DNA of 64,000 nt from Marinomonas pontica (GTDB taxonomy: Bacteria > Pseudomonadota > Gammaproteobacteria > Pseudomonadales > Marinomonadaceae). Of the stretch, positions 47,408 to 56,879 are shown one piece after another. Position numbers and translations under genes: made by a program. Position 1 is the first letter of the stretch. Every line of letters starts with the position of its first letter. The DNA is taken from the NCBI RefSeq assembly GCF_026191375.1, contig NZ_JAODTL010000043.1, positions 1 to 64,000 of the forward strand, written 5' to 3'. A model generated the notes under the pieces. The model searched no databases, had not been told where the DNA came from, and saw only the letters and a list, made by a program, of their open reading frames with translations.

Positions 47408-48634
47408 ATGGTCAACTTAGAGATTATTCTAGGTGTGGTGATGTTCACAGCTATCGTGCTTGCATTAGTGGCAATTATCCTTGCTGCTCGTGCGCGCTTG
47501 GTAAGTACTGGGGACGTAACAATCCGCATCAATGGTGAAAAAGAAGTAACGGCTCCAGCTGGTGGTAAGTTGCTTCAAACTTTGGCGAACAGCGGCATTT
47601 TCCTGTCATCAGCTTGTGGTGGTGGTGGTACTTGTGCTCAGTGTAAATGTAAAGTGACTAGTGGTGGTGGCTCTATGCTATCTACAGAGCAGTCGCACTT
47701 TACTCGCCGTGATGAAAAAGAAGGTTATCGCTTATCCTGTCAGGTTTCTGTGAAGCAAGACATGGATGTAGAGGTGCCTGAAGAGGTGTTCGGTGTTAAA
47801 GCTTGGGAGTGTACCGTTCAGTCCAACCCTAACTTGGCCACTTTCATCAAGGAATTAACGTTAAAATTGCCAGAAGGTGAAAACGTAGATTTCCGTGCTG
47901 GTGGTTATGTGCAGCTTGAAGCGCCTGCCCACACTGTACATTACAAAGATTTTGATATCGAAGAAGAGTACCGTGGTGATTGGGATAAATTTAACCTTTG
48001 GAAGTTTGTTTCTAAGGTAGATGAAACCGTTATCCGTGCTTATTCAATGGCTAACTACCCAGAAGAAAAAGGTATTGTGAAGTTTAATATTCGTATTGCT
48101 TCTCCGCCTCCAGGGAAAGACGATTTACCGCCGGGTCAAATGTCGTCTTATGTGTTTAGCTTGAAGCCAGGCGATAAAATCAAAGTGTACGGTCCATTTG
48201 GTGAGTTCTTTGCCAAAGATACTGATGCCGAGATGGTATTCGTTGGTGGTGGTGCTGGTATGGCTCCAATGCGCTCGCACATCTTTGACCAATTGAAACG
48301 CCTGAATTCGAAACGTAAGATTTCTTTCTGGTACGGTGCTCGTAGTGTGCGAGAAGCATTCTATACTGAAGAGTACGATAAGCTTCAGGAAGAAAACGAA
48401 AACTTTGAATGGCATTTAGCACTGTCTGATCCTCAGCCTGAAGATAATTGGGAAGGGAAGACTGGCTTCATTCACAATGTGTTGTATGAAAGCTACCTGA
48501 AAGATCACCCAGCTCCAGAAGATTGTGAGTTCTACATGTGTGGACCTCCAATGATGAACGCTTCTGTGATCAAAATGTTGGAAGATCTTGGTGTTGAAAA
48601 AGAAAACATCTTACTTGATGATTTCGGTGGCTAG
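47408..48634 (+). CDS. nqrF: Na+-translocating NADH:quinone reductase subunit F
   Basis: A 408-residue electron-input subunit: one membrane anchor (residues about 4-26), a 2Fe-2S domain with [17 protein letters not shown] (about 68-84), the FAD-binding RAYSMANYP and the NADH-binding [20 protein letters not shown], ending DDFGG. It oxidises NADH and passes electrons to the iron centre and flavins of the complex. The intergenic gap after nqrE is 42 bases. A terminator follows, so apbE may be expressed partly by readthrough. Confidence 0.95.
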   Translation: MVNLEIILGVVMFTAIVLALVAIILAARARLVSTGDVTIRINGEKEVTAPAGGKLLQTLANSGIFLSSACGGGGTCAQCKCKVTSGGGSMLSTEQSHFTRRDEKEGYRLSCQVSVKQDMDVEVPEEVFGVKAWECTVQSNPNLATFIKELTLKLPEGENVDFRAGGYVQLEAPAHTVHYKDFDIEEEYRGDWDKFNLWKFVSKVDETVIRAYSMANYPEEKGIVKFNIRIASPPPGKDDLPPGQMSSYVFSLKPGDKIKVYGPFGEFFAKDTDAEMVFVGGGAGMAPMRSHIFDQLKRLNSKRKISFWYGARSVREAFYTEEYDKLQEENENFEWHLALSDPQPEDNWEGKTGFIHNVLYESYLKDHPAPEDCEFYMCGPPMMNASVIKMLEDLGVEKENILLDDFGG

Positions 48635-48646
48635 CACCCAAATAAA

Positions 48647-48674
48647 GGCCCACCAATTGGTGGGTCTTTGTTTT
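48647..48674 (+). terminator. Intrinsic terminator after nqrF
   Basis: GGCCCACC pairs with GGTGGGTC (one wobble) around AATT, followed by TTTGTTTT. Confidence 0.75.
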
Positions 48675-48697
48675 ATTGGCAACTAAAAAGACGATGT

Positions 48698-49711
48698 ATG
48701 CGTAAAAAAATACTATTTTTTGCTGTTCTATTTGTAATGGTTGCGGTTGTTTACCGCATGTCTGTGTTCAGCCCTGAACTGGTGAGTTTTTCTGGCCCGA
48801 CCATGGGTACTACCTACACAGTGAAGTTTTTTTCGACGGAAGAGGTAGACGGTTCTTCCGGTCTAAAAGATGATGTTGATGCTGCCTTGGTTAAGGTGAA
48901 TAAATTGATGTCTACCTACGATCCGAACTCTGAGCTGTCTTTGTTTAATAAATTGCCTGCGGGCCAATCTGCTACGATTAGTGAAGATATGGCGTACGTT
49001 ATTGATAAGGCGTTATTAATAAGTGAAATGAGTGGTGGTGAGTACGATGTTACTATAGGCCCGCTGGTGAATTTGTGGGGATTTGGGCCAGGTAAGCGGG
49101 AAGATAAAGTGCCTAGCCAAGCTCAAATTGATGAGGCTAAGTCTCTTGTTGGTTACCGACTTTTGTCTCTTGACGGTCGTCGTTTGTCAAAAGATAAAGA
49201 CATATACGTGGACTTGTCGTCTATTGCGAAAGGGTATGGCGTCGATGTCGTCGCAAAAGTATTAGAAGCACAAGGTGTTGACAGCTATTTGGTAGAGGTC
49301 GGCGGTGAGATCGTTTCAAAAGGCATGAAAGCGGATGGTTCTCCTTGGAGGATCGCGATCGAAAGTCCTGCAGGCGGCCACGATATTGCTGAGCGTGTTA
49401 TTGCGATAACAAACGTAGCGGTTGCAACGTCAGGGGATTATCGCAATTATTTTGAAAAAAATGGTGTGAGATATTCTCATACGATTAGCCCTGTAACTGG
49501 GAAGCCGATTACACATAAATTGGTTTCTGTAACGGTTGTCGAAAAGACCACTACTATGGCAGATGGCCTTGCGACAGCAATTACCGTATTAGGGCCTGAT
49601 AAAGGGCTTGAGTTTGCGCAAAAAAATGGCATTGCAGCTTATTTATTAGTGAAAACGGATTTTGGTTTTGAGGAGCGTTCCTCGGACGCTTTTAAGCCTT
49701 ATTTAAACTAA
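48698..49711 (+). CDS. apbE: FAD:protein FMN transferase
   Basis: A 337-residue periplasmic flavin transferase that attaches FMN from FAD to threonines of NqrB and NqrC. The N-terminus (KKILFFAVLFVMVAVVYRMS) is a membrane anchor; unlike many ApbE proteins it has no lipobox cysteine. Conserved parts are SGPTMGTTYTVKFF, YDPNSELSLFN, IGPLVNLWGFGP, DLSSIAKGYGVD, GDYRNYFEKNGVRYSHTISP. The start at 48698 is chosen over an ATG at 48668 that lies within the terminator. Confidence 0.93.
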   Translation: MRKKILFFAVLFVMVAVVYRMSVFSPELVSFSGPTMGTTYTVKFFSTEEVDGSSGLKDDVDAALVKVNKLMSTYDPNSELSLFNKLPAGQSATISEDMAYVIDKALLISEMSGGEYDVTIGPLVNLWGFGPGKREDKVPSQAQIDEAKSLVGYRLLSLDGRRLSKDKDIYVDLSSIAKGYGVDVVAKVLEAQGVDSYLVEVGGEIVSKGMKADGSPWRIAIESPAGGHDIAERVIAITNVAVATSGDYRNYFEKNGVRYSHTISPVTGKPITHKLVSVTVVEKTTTMADGLATAITVLGPDKGLEFAQKNGIAAYLLVKTDFGFEERSSDAFKPYLN

Positions 49712-49744
49712 AGAAGGCTATTCATTTATTTTGGGGGTGACCTT

Positions 49745-49978
49745 ATGTTAACGATAGTTATGGCGTTTGTTTTAATGCTGTTGTTGGTTACAGCAATGTC
49801 TGTTGGTGTGTTAATGGGGAGAAAGCCTATTTCTGGTTCTTGTGGTGGCATGAGTGCCCTAGGAATGGAGGTGGCTTGTGATATTTGTGGTGGCGATAAA
49901 GGCAAGTGTGAAAAAGAAACAAAGAAAGGTATGGCGGCTACGGTTTCTGATGACACGTTCTACGACGCATCCAAATAA
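49745..49978 (+). CDS. nqrM: NQR maturation factor NqrM (DUF539)
   Basis: A 77-residue protein with an N-terminal membrane segment (about residues 3-24) and four cysteines (C33, C45, C48, C55) in SGSCGGM and ACDICGGDKGKC. NqrM is needed in Vibrio for a functional NQR complex, probably by delivering iron to the NqrD/E centre. It lies after apbE as in other NQR-containing species, with a GGGGGTGA site before the ATG. Confidence 0.92.
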   Translation: MLTIVMAFVLMLLLVTAMSVGVLMGRKPISGSCGGMSALGMEVACDICGGDKGKCEKETKKGMAATVSDDTFYDASK

Positions 49979-49999
49979 TTGAACAAAGAAGAGGGTATT

Positions 50000-51394
50000 A
50001 TGACGACGAGACATTATGATGTTGTGGTGTTAGGCACAGGACCTGCTGGAGAAGGTGCTGCAATGAGTGCAGCAAAAGCAGGTAAACGAGTGGCTGTTAT
50101 TGAAGCGAGTTCGCAAGTGGGCGGAAGTTGTACGCATTTAGGAACCATTCCATCAAAAGCGTTGCGTCACGCTGTTAAAGAGATTATTGCCTTTAATACA
50201 AACCCAATGTTTCGTGATATCGGTGAGCCACGCTGGTTTTCATTTCCTAAAGTGTTGGATCGTGCTAATCGTGTTATTGATAAGCAAGTAATGGGTCGTA
50301 CTGAGTATTACGCACGCAACCGTATTGACATTTATTTTGGTCGCGGCAAGTTCAAAGATGCGAACACAATCGAAGTGAATACTTATGAAAAGGGTCCAGA
50401 GTTGTTGGTTGCCAAAAAAGTGGTAATCGCGACGGGCTCACGCCCATATAGACCTGCAAATATCGATTTTTCTCATCCACGAATTTATTGTTCAGATACA
50501 ATTCTGAGTTTGAGTCATACGCCTCGCTCTTTGATTATTTATGGTGCTGGTGTTATCGGTTGTGAATACGCATCTATCTTTTGTGGTTTGGGTGTGCGCG
50601 TTGAGCTAATCAACCCCGCTAAAAAACTATTGAGCTTCTTGGATGATGAAATCACCGATGCTTTAAGTTATCACCTACGCGATGGCGGTGTTTTGATTCG
50701 CCATAATGAGACATATGAATCTGTCGAAACGACCGAGCGTGGTGTTGTTATGCACATGGCGTCAGGTAAGAAGTTACGCGCGGATGCATTGCTATTCTGT
50801 AATGGGCGTTCCGGTAATACTGATAATTTGGGATTAGAGTCCATCAATCTTGAAGCGAACGGACGTGGTCAACTGGCGGTAAACGATACTTACCAAACGC
50901 AAGTTGAAAATGTCTACGCAGCGGGAGATGTGATTGGTTGGCCAAGTTTGGCAAGTGCCGCCTACGATCAAGGGCGCGCAGCGGCAGCGAATATGTTTGG
51001 TGCTGTTGGCGGTGAATTCATCAGCGAAGTGCCAACAGGGATTTACACGATTCCTGAAATTAGCTCAGTAGGTAAAACAGAAGCGGAATTGACGGCTGAG
51101 AAAGTGCCTTACGAAGTTGGGCGTGCATTCTTTAAGAATACAGCTCGAGCTCAAATTACAGGTGAAGCGGTTGGAATGTTGAAAATTTTGTTCCATCGTG
51201 AATCTTTGGAGCTGTTGGGTATTCACTGTTTTGGTGACCAAGCCTCTGAAATTGTCCATATCGGGCAGGCGATCATGAAGCAACCTGGTGAGCAGAACAC
51301 GTTAAAGTATTTCCTGAATACGACATTTAACTATCCGACGATGGCGGAAGCTTATCGTGTTGCTGCCTTGAACGGTTTCAATCGGGTATTTTAG
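50000..51394 (+). CDS. sthA: Soluble pyridine nucleotide transhydrogenase
   Basis: A 464-residue flavoprotein of the pyridine nucleotide-disulfide family: FAD site [20 protein letters not shown] near the N-terminus, then [13 protein letters not shown], where the second redox cysteine is replaced by threonine, the hallmark of SthA. It balances NADPH and NADH. The start at 50000 ([12 protein letters not shown]) is preferred over an ATG-lacking upstream start at 49979 because the family begins here. It follows nqrM by 21 bases and may share its transcript. A terminator follows. Confidence 0.92.
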   Translation: MTTRHYDVVVLGTGPAGEGAAMSAAKAGKRVAVIEASSQVGGSCTHLGTIPSKALRHAVKEIIAFNTNPMFRDIGEPRWFSFPKVLDRANRVIDKQVMGRTEYYARNRIDIYFGRGKFKDANTIEVNTYEKGPELLVAKKVVIATGSRPYRPANIDFSHPRIYCSDTILSLSHTPRSLIIYGAGVIGCEYASIFCGLGVRVELINPAKKLLSFLDDEITDALSYHLRDGGVLIRHNETYESVETTERGVVMHMASGKKLRADALLFCNGRSGNTDNLGLESINLEANGRGQLAVNDTYQTQVENVYAAGDVIGWPSLASAAYDQGRAAAANMFGAVGGEFISEVPTGIYTIPEISSVGKTEAELTAEKVPYEVGRAFFKNTARAQITGEAVGMLKILFHRESLELLGIHCFGDQASEIVHIGQAIMKQPGEQNTLKYFLNTTFNYPTMAEAYRVAALNGFNRVF

Positions 51395-51412
51395 TCCTTT
51401 TGAATAGCGCAT

Positions 51413-51446
51413 AAAAAAAGCCCCATTTTGTAATGGGGCTTTTTTG
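51413..51446. terminator. Bidirectional intrinsic terminator
   Basis: AAAAAAAGCCCCATT and AATGGGGCTTTTTT pair around TTGT, between convergent sthA and hpt. Confidence 0.88.
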
Positions 51447-51460
51447 TAAGTGCTCGGTGT

Positions 51461-52012
51461 TTAGCTGCCTTTAATTGCGTAAATTCCTTTTAGATTTCTA
51501 AAGAAGCCTTTGTAGTCCATGCCGTAACCGAATAAAAATCTGTCGGCTACATCTTCACCTACATAATCGGGTGTCATGTCTGTTTTTCTGTCGTGTAGCT
51601 TGTTTATGACCGTTGCTGTGTATACAGCGGTTGTTTCTTGAGCTTCCAGCCATTTAGTAATTGCTTGAAGTGTGTGCCCTTGGTCAAAAATATCATCGAC
51701 TACAAGTACGTGTCTGTTTTTTAGGTTGGTTTGCGGGTAGCTTAACCAGTTAAGTGTTGCGCCTTCTGTTTCCATTCCATAGCGAGTGGCATGAATGTAA
51801 TCGACTTCAAGTGGGAAGTTTAGTCGTTCTATTAGGGCAGCGGTTGGTATCAATCCACCGTTCATGACGCACAGAACAAGAGGGAGCTTATCTGATAAAT
51901 CGGTTGTTATTTGTGCAGCCATTTTGTCTAGAGCGTCATTAAGTTGTGCTTCGTCGACTAAGCAATCCGCCTCTTCTAAAATTTTGTTTAGTTCGTTGAT
52001 TGTATTCGTCAT
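51461..52012 (-). CDS. hpt: Hypoxanthine-guanine phosphoribosyltransferase
   Basis: A 183-residue type I phosphoribosyltransferase. VLCVMNGGLIPTAALIERL binds pyrophosphate, VLVVDDIFDQGHTLQAI is the PRPP loop, and the C-terminal DRFLFGYGMDYKGFFRNLKG recognises the purine. It makes IMP or GMP from free bases and PRPP. This hypoxanthine-guanine type is common in Pseudomonas relatives. It is separated from the upstream BrkB/YihY gene by 36 bases. Confidence 0.9.
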   Translation of the reverse strand: MTNTINELNKILEEADCLVDEAQLNDALDKMAAQITTDLSDKLPLVLCVMNGGLIPTAALIERLNFPLEVDYIHATRYGMETEGATLNWLSYPQTNLKNRHVLVVDDIFDQGHTLQAITKWLEAQETTAVYTATVINKLHDRKTDMTPDYVGEDVADRFLFGYGMDYKGFFRNLKGIYAIKGS

Positions 52013-52048
52013 GGTGAGCCCTATCTTAAAAATTTTCGGGATTTTACA

Positions 52049-52909
52049 TTAATCCTGACCAGATGCTAAGTTTTTCTGTTGAGAGGTGCTTTTAATGTTG
52101 TGCAGGGTGGCGCACAAGCAAATGGAAGTTAATACGATCAGCCATGAGCTTTGTAACCACACCAGAAAAATAGGAATGGCAGCAAATGCACCATAAACAA
52201 CCTGGTAGCTTGTAAAGAACTGCGCGAACGAGCCAAAAATAGTATTAAGCAAATATAGACCAATGCTACCAACCAGTGCGGAAATAGCCGCCCATTTTAT
52301 CGATACGTCAGCGTTTGGCGTTAAGAAGTTGAGCGTTAATAGCATAAAAAAATACAACACGATTGTCGCAAGCTCTAGCAAGTGGTTTATCCATGCATTG
52401 ACTGGACTGTCGTGTATTTGCATGGAAATTAGTGTGCCGTATAAGCTTAATGATGCTGCAAAAATAATGGGTCCTAGTGTCAATATGGCCCAATAGGTGA
52501 GAAGGCGTTCTCTTAGCTTGCGTGGCTTCTTAATCTCCCAAATGGATTGAACGCTGCTTTCAAAACTGTTTAACAGTAGTAATGCAGTTAGAAATAAGGC
52601 AATTAAACCTGCTATGGGGAGGTTTTTGGTCTGCGCTGCAAATTTAATGAGATAAGGGAGCATGACCTCACTAGAGCCGGGCGCTAAGTGTTGCTCGATA
52701 AGTCCGAATAGTTGAGATTGCATTGCTTCAAGCGCAGGGGTGAAGCTCAGAATGCCAGCAATGATGGTTAAAATTGGGACAGCAGCAAGGAGACTAGATA
52801 ACGTGAGTTGTGCGGCTTTTTGAGACAGATTGCTGTTTTTGAAACGGCTGATTGTGAGGTGACTATAACGTTTAAATATGAGGTAAAACTGATTTATTCG
52901 TTGCGACAT
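52049..52909 (-). CDS. YihY/virulence factor BrkB family membrane protein
   Basis: A 286-residue inner-membrane protein with about six segments. FKNSNLSQKAAQLTLSSLLA and VPILTIIAGILSFTPALEAM, then GLIALFLTALLLLNSFESSV and VYGAFAAIPIFLVWLQSSWL, match the YihY family (formerly misannotated as RNase BN). Its function is not settled. A 21-base palindrome lies about 70 bases upstream of the start. Confidence 0.85.
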   Translation of the reverse strand: MSQRINQFYLIFKRYSHLTISRFKNSNLSQKAAQLTLSSLLAAVPILTIIAGILSFTPALEAMQSQLFGLIEQHLAPGSSEVMLPYLIKFAAQTKNLPIAGLIALFLTALLLLNSFESSVQSIWEIKKPRKLRERLLTYWAILTLGPIIFAASLSLYGTLISMQIHDSPVNAWINHLLELATIVLYFFMLLTLNFLTPNADVSIKWAAISALVGSIGLYLLNTIFGSFAQFFTSYQVVYGAFAAIPIFLVWLQSSWLIVLTSICLCATLHNIKSTSQQKNLASGQD

Positions 52910-52980
52910 CTCGTCTATTGCTCTGGCTGATTTGAGTCTGCTTACGATATCACAGCTTTAAAAAAAATATGAGACTTCTT

Positions 52981-53001
52981 GTTTGTGCACATTGCACAAA
53001 C
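52981..53001. repeat. Perfect 9-bp inverted repeat upstream of the YihY gene
   Basis: GTTTGTGCA and TGCACAAAC around CAT. It is followed by another TGCA (acagTGCAacg). The size and AT/GC pattern suit a site for a dimeric regulator of the minus-strand YihY gene, whose start is 72 bases away. Confidence 0.5.
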
Positions 53002-53035
53002 ACAGTGCAACGTGGTTTGTTTTGGCGCATTGAGC

Positions 53036-53064
53036 TTGTTTTTATGTGGATCTAATTGTATTAT
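53036..53064 (+). promoter_or_regulatory. Promoter-like sequence of the candidate small RNA
   Basis: TTGTTT, a 17-base spacer and TATTAT (5 of 6 to the -10 consensus); expected transcription start near 53071. Confidence 0.4.
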
Positions 53065-53070
53065 TTGCCT

Positions 53071-53172
53071 CGTTCCTTTTGTGATATTTGTACTTCGGAG
53101 TAGTAGATCAAAGCTATTCTAGGTTCCTTGGTTGCAAATAATCATTTTAGCCCAGTTTTGCTGGGCTTTTTT
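53071..53172 (+). ncRNA. Candidate small RNA upstream of tRNA-Arg
   Basis: About 100 bases run from the predicted start to a strong intrinsic terminator (53149-53172). Inside is a small hairpin TACT-TCGG-AGTA (around 53091-53102). No convincing reading frame or Shine-Dalgarno site is present, and no plus-strand protein gene lies upstream that would need this terminator. It may be a free small RNA or the leader of an unseen product; I do not recognise a family. Confidence 0.4.
53149..53172 (+). terminator. Intrinsic terminator upstream of tRNA-Arg
   Basis: AGCCCAG and CTGGGCT pair perfectly around TTTTG, followed by six T residues. Confidence 0.8.
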
Positions 53173-53183
53173 ATGTCTATTGG

Positions 53184-53211
53184 TTGACGATTGCTATTCC
53201 ATCCCTATAAT
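53184..53211 (+). promoter_or_regulatory. Promoter of tRNA-Arg
   Basis: TTGACG, a 16-base spacer and TATAAT, then GCCC, 30 bases before the tRNA; near-consensus. Confidence 0.7.
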
Positions 53212-53240
53212 AGCCCACCACATGAAATGTAATGAGCTTA

Positions 53241-53317
53241 GTTCCGTTAGCTCAGTTGGATAGAGCAACCGCCTTCTAAGCGGTAGGTCACTGGTTCGAA
53301 TCCAGTACGGAGCACCA
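53241..53317 (+). tRNA. tRNA-Arg (anticodon UCU)
   Basis: A 77-base cloverleaf with the CCA end encoded. Acceptor GTTCCGT pairs with ACGGAGC (one U-G), D-arm GCTC/GAGC, anticodon stem ACCGC/GCGGT with loop CTTCTAA (anticodon TCT), T-arm ACTGG-TTCGAAT-CCAGT. It lies just upstream of tig. Confidence 0.95.
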
Positions 53318-53376
53318 TTTCAGTACATTACTTTAATTAAATATTATTTAGGTTTTGTTGGTTTAAATTAAATGCG

Positions 53377-53393
53377 CGTCATTGTTAATGACG
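53377..53393 (+). repeat. Inverted repeat in the tig leader
   Basis: CGTCATT and AATGACG around GTT, 43 bases before the tig ATG; could form a short leader hairpin or be a protein site. Confidence 0.35.
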
Positions 53394-53435
53394 TAATTGC
53401 CAGCAAATTAAAGCAAGTTCCCGAGAGGAAGTTTT

Positions 53436-54761
53436 ATGCAAGTTTCTGTAGAGACAACGTCTCCAATCGAGCGCGTTCTTACTATTAGTGTTCCAGCTGC
53501 TCGTGTTGACGAAAAAGTAAATTCTGAAGTGGCGAAAACAGCGAAAACAATTCGCATCGATGGTTTCCGTAAAGGAAAAGTGCCTGTAAGTGTTGTTAAA
53601 AAACGTTACGGTCAAGGTATTCGTATTGACGCTGTTGAACAGATTATGCGTGATGCTTATGTTGAAGCGATTCAAAAAGAAGCGATTCAACCTGCTGGAA
53701 TGCCATCTATCGAACCTAAGAACTTTACTGAAGGTGCTGACCTTGAGTTTGTAGTAAAAGTAGAAGTTTACCCAGAAGTAACTTTGGCTGATAACTCAGC
53801 TATTAAAGTTGAGCGTGTAGTGTCTGAAGTAACAGATGCTGATGTTGACACAATGTTGGAAACGTTGCGTAAACAGAACGCTGAATGGACTGCTGTTGAG
53901 CGTGCATCTGCGGATGGCGACCAAGTAACAATCGATTTTGTTGGTTACTTAGGTGACGAAGCCTTCGAAGGCGGTGCTGCTGAAGGTCATAAGTTAGTGC
54001 TGGGTTCTAACACAATGATTCCTGGTTTTGAATCTGGCATCGTAGGCGCTAGCGCTGGCGAAGAACGCACTATCACTGTAACGTTCCCAGAAGATTACCA
54101 AGCTGAAAACTTGAAAGGCAAAGAAGCTACTTTCAAAATCACAGTTTCTGACGTTGCAGAGCAAATTTTGCCTGAATTGAACGATGCTTTTGTTGAAAAA
54201 TTCGGTTTAGAAAATGCGACCATTGAAGGTTTGCGTGCTGAAGTGCGTAAGAACATGGAACGTGAGTTAAATCAAGCGGTAAAAGCTAAGCTTAAGAATG
54301 CATTGTTTGAAGGACTGTCTTCTATCAACGAAGTAGAAGTGCCTTCTGCTCTTGTTGATCAAGAAGTTGATGCACTTCGTAAGCAAGCAGCTCAGCAGTT
54401 TGGTGGTCAAGGTTTTGATGCTTCTCAATTGCCTGCAGAGTTATTCCAAGACGAAGCGAAAAAACGAGCTAAGCTTGGTTTGTTAATCTCTGAAGTTATT
54501 AAGAAAGATGATTTGAAAGTTGATGATGACCGCGTTCGTGCTTTCTTAGAAGACATGGCTCAAGCCTACCAAGAGCCACAACAGGTTATTGATTTTTACT
54601 TAAAGAACAAAGAACAATTAGCGCAAGTTCAATCTGCTGTACTTGAAGAGCAAGTTGTTGATAAACTGTTAGAATCTGCTCAAGTTACTGAAGTAACTTT
54701 GGGATATGAAGACGCTATTAAGCCAAATGCCCAAGCTGAAGAGGCTGGGGAAGAAGCATAA
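53436..54761 (+). CDS. tig: Trigger factor
   Basis: A 441-residue ribosome-bound chaperone. The N-terminal ribosome-binding domain has the signature GFRKGKVP (about residues 44-51). The FKBP-type prolyl isomerase domain lies at about 150-240 (VTIDFVGYLGDEAFEGGAAE, VTFPEDYQAENLKGKEATFK). The rest is the helical substrate-binding C-terminal region. GAGAGGAAG precedes the ATG. It heads the tig-clpP-clpX-lon protein quality control cluster and is separated from clpP by a strong terminator. Confidence 0.96.
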   Translation: MQVSVETTSPIERVLTISVPAARVDEKVNSEVAKTAKTIRIDGFRKGKVPVSVVKKRYGQGIRIDAVEQIMRDAYVEAIQKEAIQPAGMPSIEPKNFTEGADLEFVVKVEVYPEVTLADNSAIKVERVVSEVTDADVDTMLETLRKQNAEWTAVERASADGDQVTIDFVGYLGDEAFEGGAAEGHKLVLGSNTMIPGFESGIVGASAGEERTITVTFPEDYQAENLKGKEATFKITVSDVAEQILPELNDAFVEKFGLENATIEGLRAEVRKNMERELNQAVKAKLKNALFEGLSSINEVEVPSALVDQEVDALRKQAAQQFGGQGFDASQLPAELFQDEAKKRAKLGLLISEVIKKDDLKVDDDRVRAFLEDMAQAYQEPQQVIDFYLKNKEQLAQVQSAVLEEQVVDKLLESAQVTEVTLGYEDAIKPNAQAEEAGEEA

Positions 54762-54783
54762 GACAAGTCTTATCTTTTTTAAT

Positions 54784-54818
54784 AAGGTCGACATAGCATT
54801 TGCTATGTCGACCTTTTT
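54784..54818 (+). terminator. Strong intrinsic terminator between tig and clpP
   Basis: A perfect 14-bp stem (AAGGTCGACATAGC and GCTATGTCGACCTT) with loop ATTT, followed by TTT-G-TTTT. Confidence 0.88.
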
Positions 54819-54835
54819 GTTTTAAGGAATGCGAT

Positions 54836-55468
54836 ATGAATTTGATGAATCCAACTACTGGCCCTGTAGCAATCACAAGCAATGGTCTTGTTCCGATGGT
54901 CATTGAGCAAACTGCTCGTGGTGAAAGATCATTTGATATTTACTCGCGCTTGCTTAAGGAGCGAGTGATTTTTTTAGTTGGTCAGGTTGAAGATCACATG
55001 GCTAACTTGGTTGTGGCTCAATTGCTATTTTTAGAGTCTGAAAACCCTGATAAAGACATTCATTTGTATATTAATTCTCCTGGTGGCTCGGTCACCGCAG
55101 GGATGTCTATTTATGATACTATGCAATTTATTAAGCCAGATGTAAGCACAATGTGTATTGGGCAGGCTGCTAGTATGGGGGCATTGTTGTTGACGGCTGG
55201 TGCCGCAGGTAAGCGTTATTGCTTGCCTAATTCACGAGTAATGATTCACCAGCCATTGGGTGGTTATCAGGGGCAAGCCTCGGATATTGAGATTCACACG
55301 CGTGAAATTTTAAGCATTAAACACAAGCTAAATGAAATTATTTCTTTTCATACAGGCAAGCCAATTGAGCAGGTTGCACAGGATACAGATCGTGATAATT
55401 TCATGAATCCTGAGACGGCAAAAGAGTACGGCTTGATTGATGAAATATTGCAAAAACGAAAAGTTTAA
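54836..55468 (+). CDS. clpP: ATP-dependent Clp protease proteolytic subunit
   Basis: A 210-residue serine protease. The catalytic residues are S113 ([11 protein letters not shown]), H138 (VMIHQPLGG) and probably D187 (DTDRDNF). The protein starts at 54836 ([13 protein letters not shown]) after AAGGAA; the frame open from 54800 lies in the terminator. It forms the barrel that degrades proteins unfolded by ClpX, encoded 14 bases downstream. Confidence 0.96.
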   Translation: MNLMNPTTGPVAITSNGLVPMVIEQTARGERSFDIYSRLLKERVIFLVGQVEDHMANLVVAQLLFLESENPDKDIHLYINSPGGSVTAGMSIYDTMQFIKPDVSTMCIGQAASMGALLLTAGAAGKRYCLPNSRVMIHQPLGGYQGQASDIEIHTREILSIKHKLNEIISFHTGKPIEQVAQDTDRDNFMNPETAKEYGLIDEILQKRKV

Positions 55469-55482
55469 AAAGGGTGGAATAA

Positions 55483-56763
55483 ATGTCGGATGATAATTTT
55501 AGCCGTGGCGACCACTCCGATCGGTTATTGTATTGCTCTTTTTGTGGAAAGAGTCAGGACGAAGTAAAAAAGCTTATTGCTGGTCCTTCGGTTTATATTT
55601 GTAACGAATGTGTTGATCTGTGCAATAACATTATTACGCAAGAGCTGTCTCAAATTAATGAAGATGGTGAGGCAACCGATGAGTTGCCAACACCGGCTAA
55701 GTTAAGTGCGGCTCTGGATGACTATGTTATTGGTCAAGATAAAGCCAAGCGTGTTTTGGCGGTGGCAGTATATAACCACTACAAACGTTTACGTCATCAA
55801 GGCAAGACAGACACAAGTATTGAACTTGGTAAGAGTAATATTTTGCTCATTGGTCCAACAGGCAGTGGTAAAACATTATTGGCACAAACGTTAGCGCGTG
55901 TTTTGGATGTGCCTTTTACTATAGCGGATGCGACCACGTTGACAGAGGCTGGGTACGTTGGTGAAGATGTTGAAAACATCATTCAAAAGCTGCTGCAGAA
56001 CTGCGATTATGACGTAGAAAAAGCGCAGCGTGGCATCGTCTATATTGATGAAATAGATAAAATTTCTAGAAAATCGGATAACCCATCTATTACTCGTGAT
56101 GTATCTGGTGAGGGTGTTCAGCAGGCTTTGCTAAAATTGATTGAAGGTACTGTTGCGTCTGTTCCACCTCAGGGTGGGCGTAAACATCCTCAGCAAGAAT
56201 TTTTGCAAGTTGATACGTCAAACATCTTGTTTATTTGTGGTGGTGCTTTCGCCGGTTTGGAACGTGTTATCACAGACAGAACGGAGAAAAGCAGTATTGG
56301 TTTCTCAGCAACGGTAAAAAGCAAAGAAGAGGGTAGGTCTTTTTCTGAGGCGGTTCACCGTGTAGAAACTGAAGACTTGGTTAAATTTGGTTTGATTCCA
56401 GAGTTCGTAGGTCGATTGCCGGTTGTGGCAACGTTGTCTGAATTGGATGAAGAAGCATTGATGACTATCTTAAGTCAGCCAAAAAATGCTTTGGTTAAGC
56501 AGTATCAGCACTTGTTTGAGCTTGAAGGTGTTGAACTAGAGTTTACTCATGAATCTTTGCGTGAAGCAGCCAAATTGGCGCTTGAGCGTAAAACGGGTGC
56601 ACGTGGTTTGCGCAGCATTTTAGAGTCATCATTACTTGATTGTATGTATGAGCTTCCAACGCGAAACGATGTGGCGAAGGTGGTGATGGATGCGGCATCT
56701 ATTCGTGGTGACTCTGCACCTCTGATGGTGCTTGAAAAAGAAGAGCTTGCTAAAAACGCTTAA
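55483..56763 (+). CDS. clpX: ATP-dependent Clp protease ATP-binding subunit ClpX
   Basis: A 426-residue AAA+ unfoldase. Zinc-binding C18, C21, C40 and C43 ([19 protein letters not shown]), Walker [13 protein letters not shown] (about residue 126), Walker [12 protein letters not shown], and the ClpP-docking loop with IGF (KSSIGFSA) are all present. Full length. It is the partner of ClpP in the same transcription unit. Confidence 0.96.
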   Translation: MSDDNFSRGDHSDRLLYCSFCGKSQDEVKKLIAGPSVYICNECVDLCNNIITQELSQINEDGEATDELPTPAKLSAALDDYVIGQDKAKRVLAVAVYNHYKRLRHQGKTDTSIELGKSNILLIGPTGSGKTLLAQTLARVLDVPFTIADATTLTEAGYVGEDVENIIQKLLQNCDYDVEKAQRGIVYIDEIDKISRKSDNPSITRDVSGEGVQQALLKLIEGTVASVPPQGGRKHPQQEFLQVDTSNILFICGGAFAGLERVITDRTEKSSIGFSATVKSKEEGRSFSEAVHRVETEDLVKFGLIPEFVGRLPVVATLSELDEEALMTILSQPKNALVKQYQHLFELEGVELEFTHESLREAAKLALERKTGARGLRSILESSLLDCMYELPTRNDVAKVVMDAASIRGDSAPLMVLEKEELAKNA

Positions 56764-56788
56764 TTTTTCAAAAAGTGATAGCTATAAA

Positions 56789-56827
56789 GCCGAAATGAAG
56801 CATTGTTGCTGATTTTCGGCTTTTTTT
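56789..56827 (+). terminator. Intrinsic terminator after clpX
   Basis: AAGCCGAAAT with GATTTTCGGCTT and inner pairing AGCA/TGCT, followed by TTTTT; ends the clpP-clpX transcript. Confidence 0.8.
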
Positions 56828-56879
56828 ATGGTGTTTCGTTTTAAAACACTGTGTAGACTAAATTCAAATGCTTGTGACG

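Larger units (their letters stand above)
52910..53240. other. Intergenic region between the YihY gene and tRNA-Arg
   Basis: A 331-base gap. It contains a perfect palindrome (52981-53001), a plus-strand promoter-like pair and intrinsic terminator that outline a candidate small RNA (53071-53172), and the promoter of tRNA-Arg (53184-53211). I see no protein gene. Confidence 0.6.
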
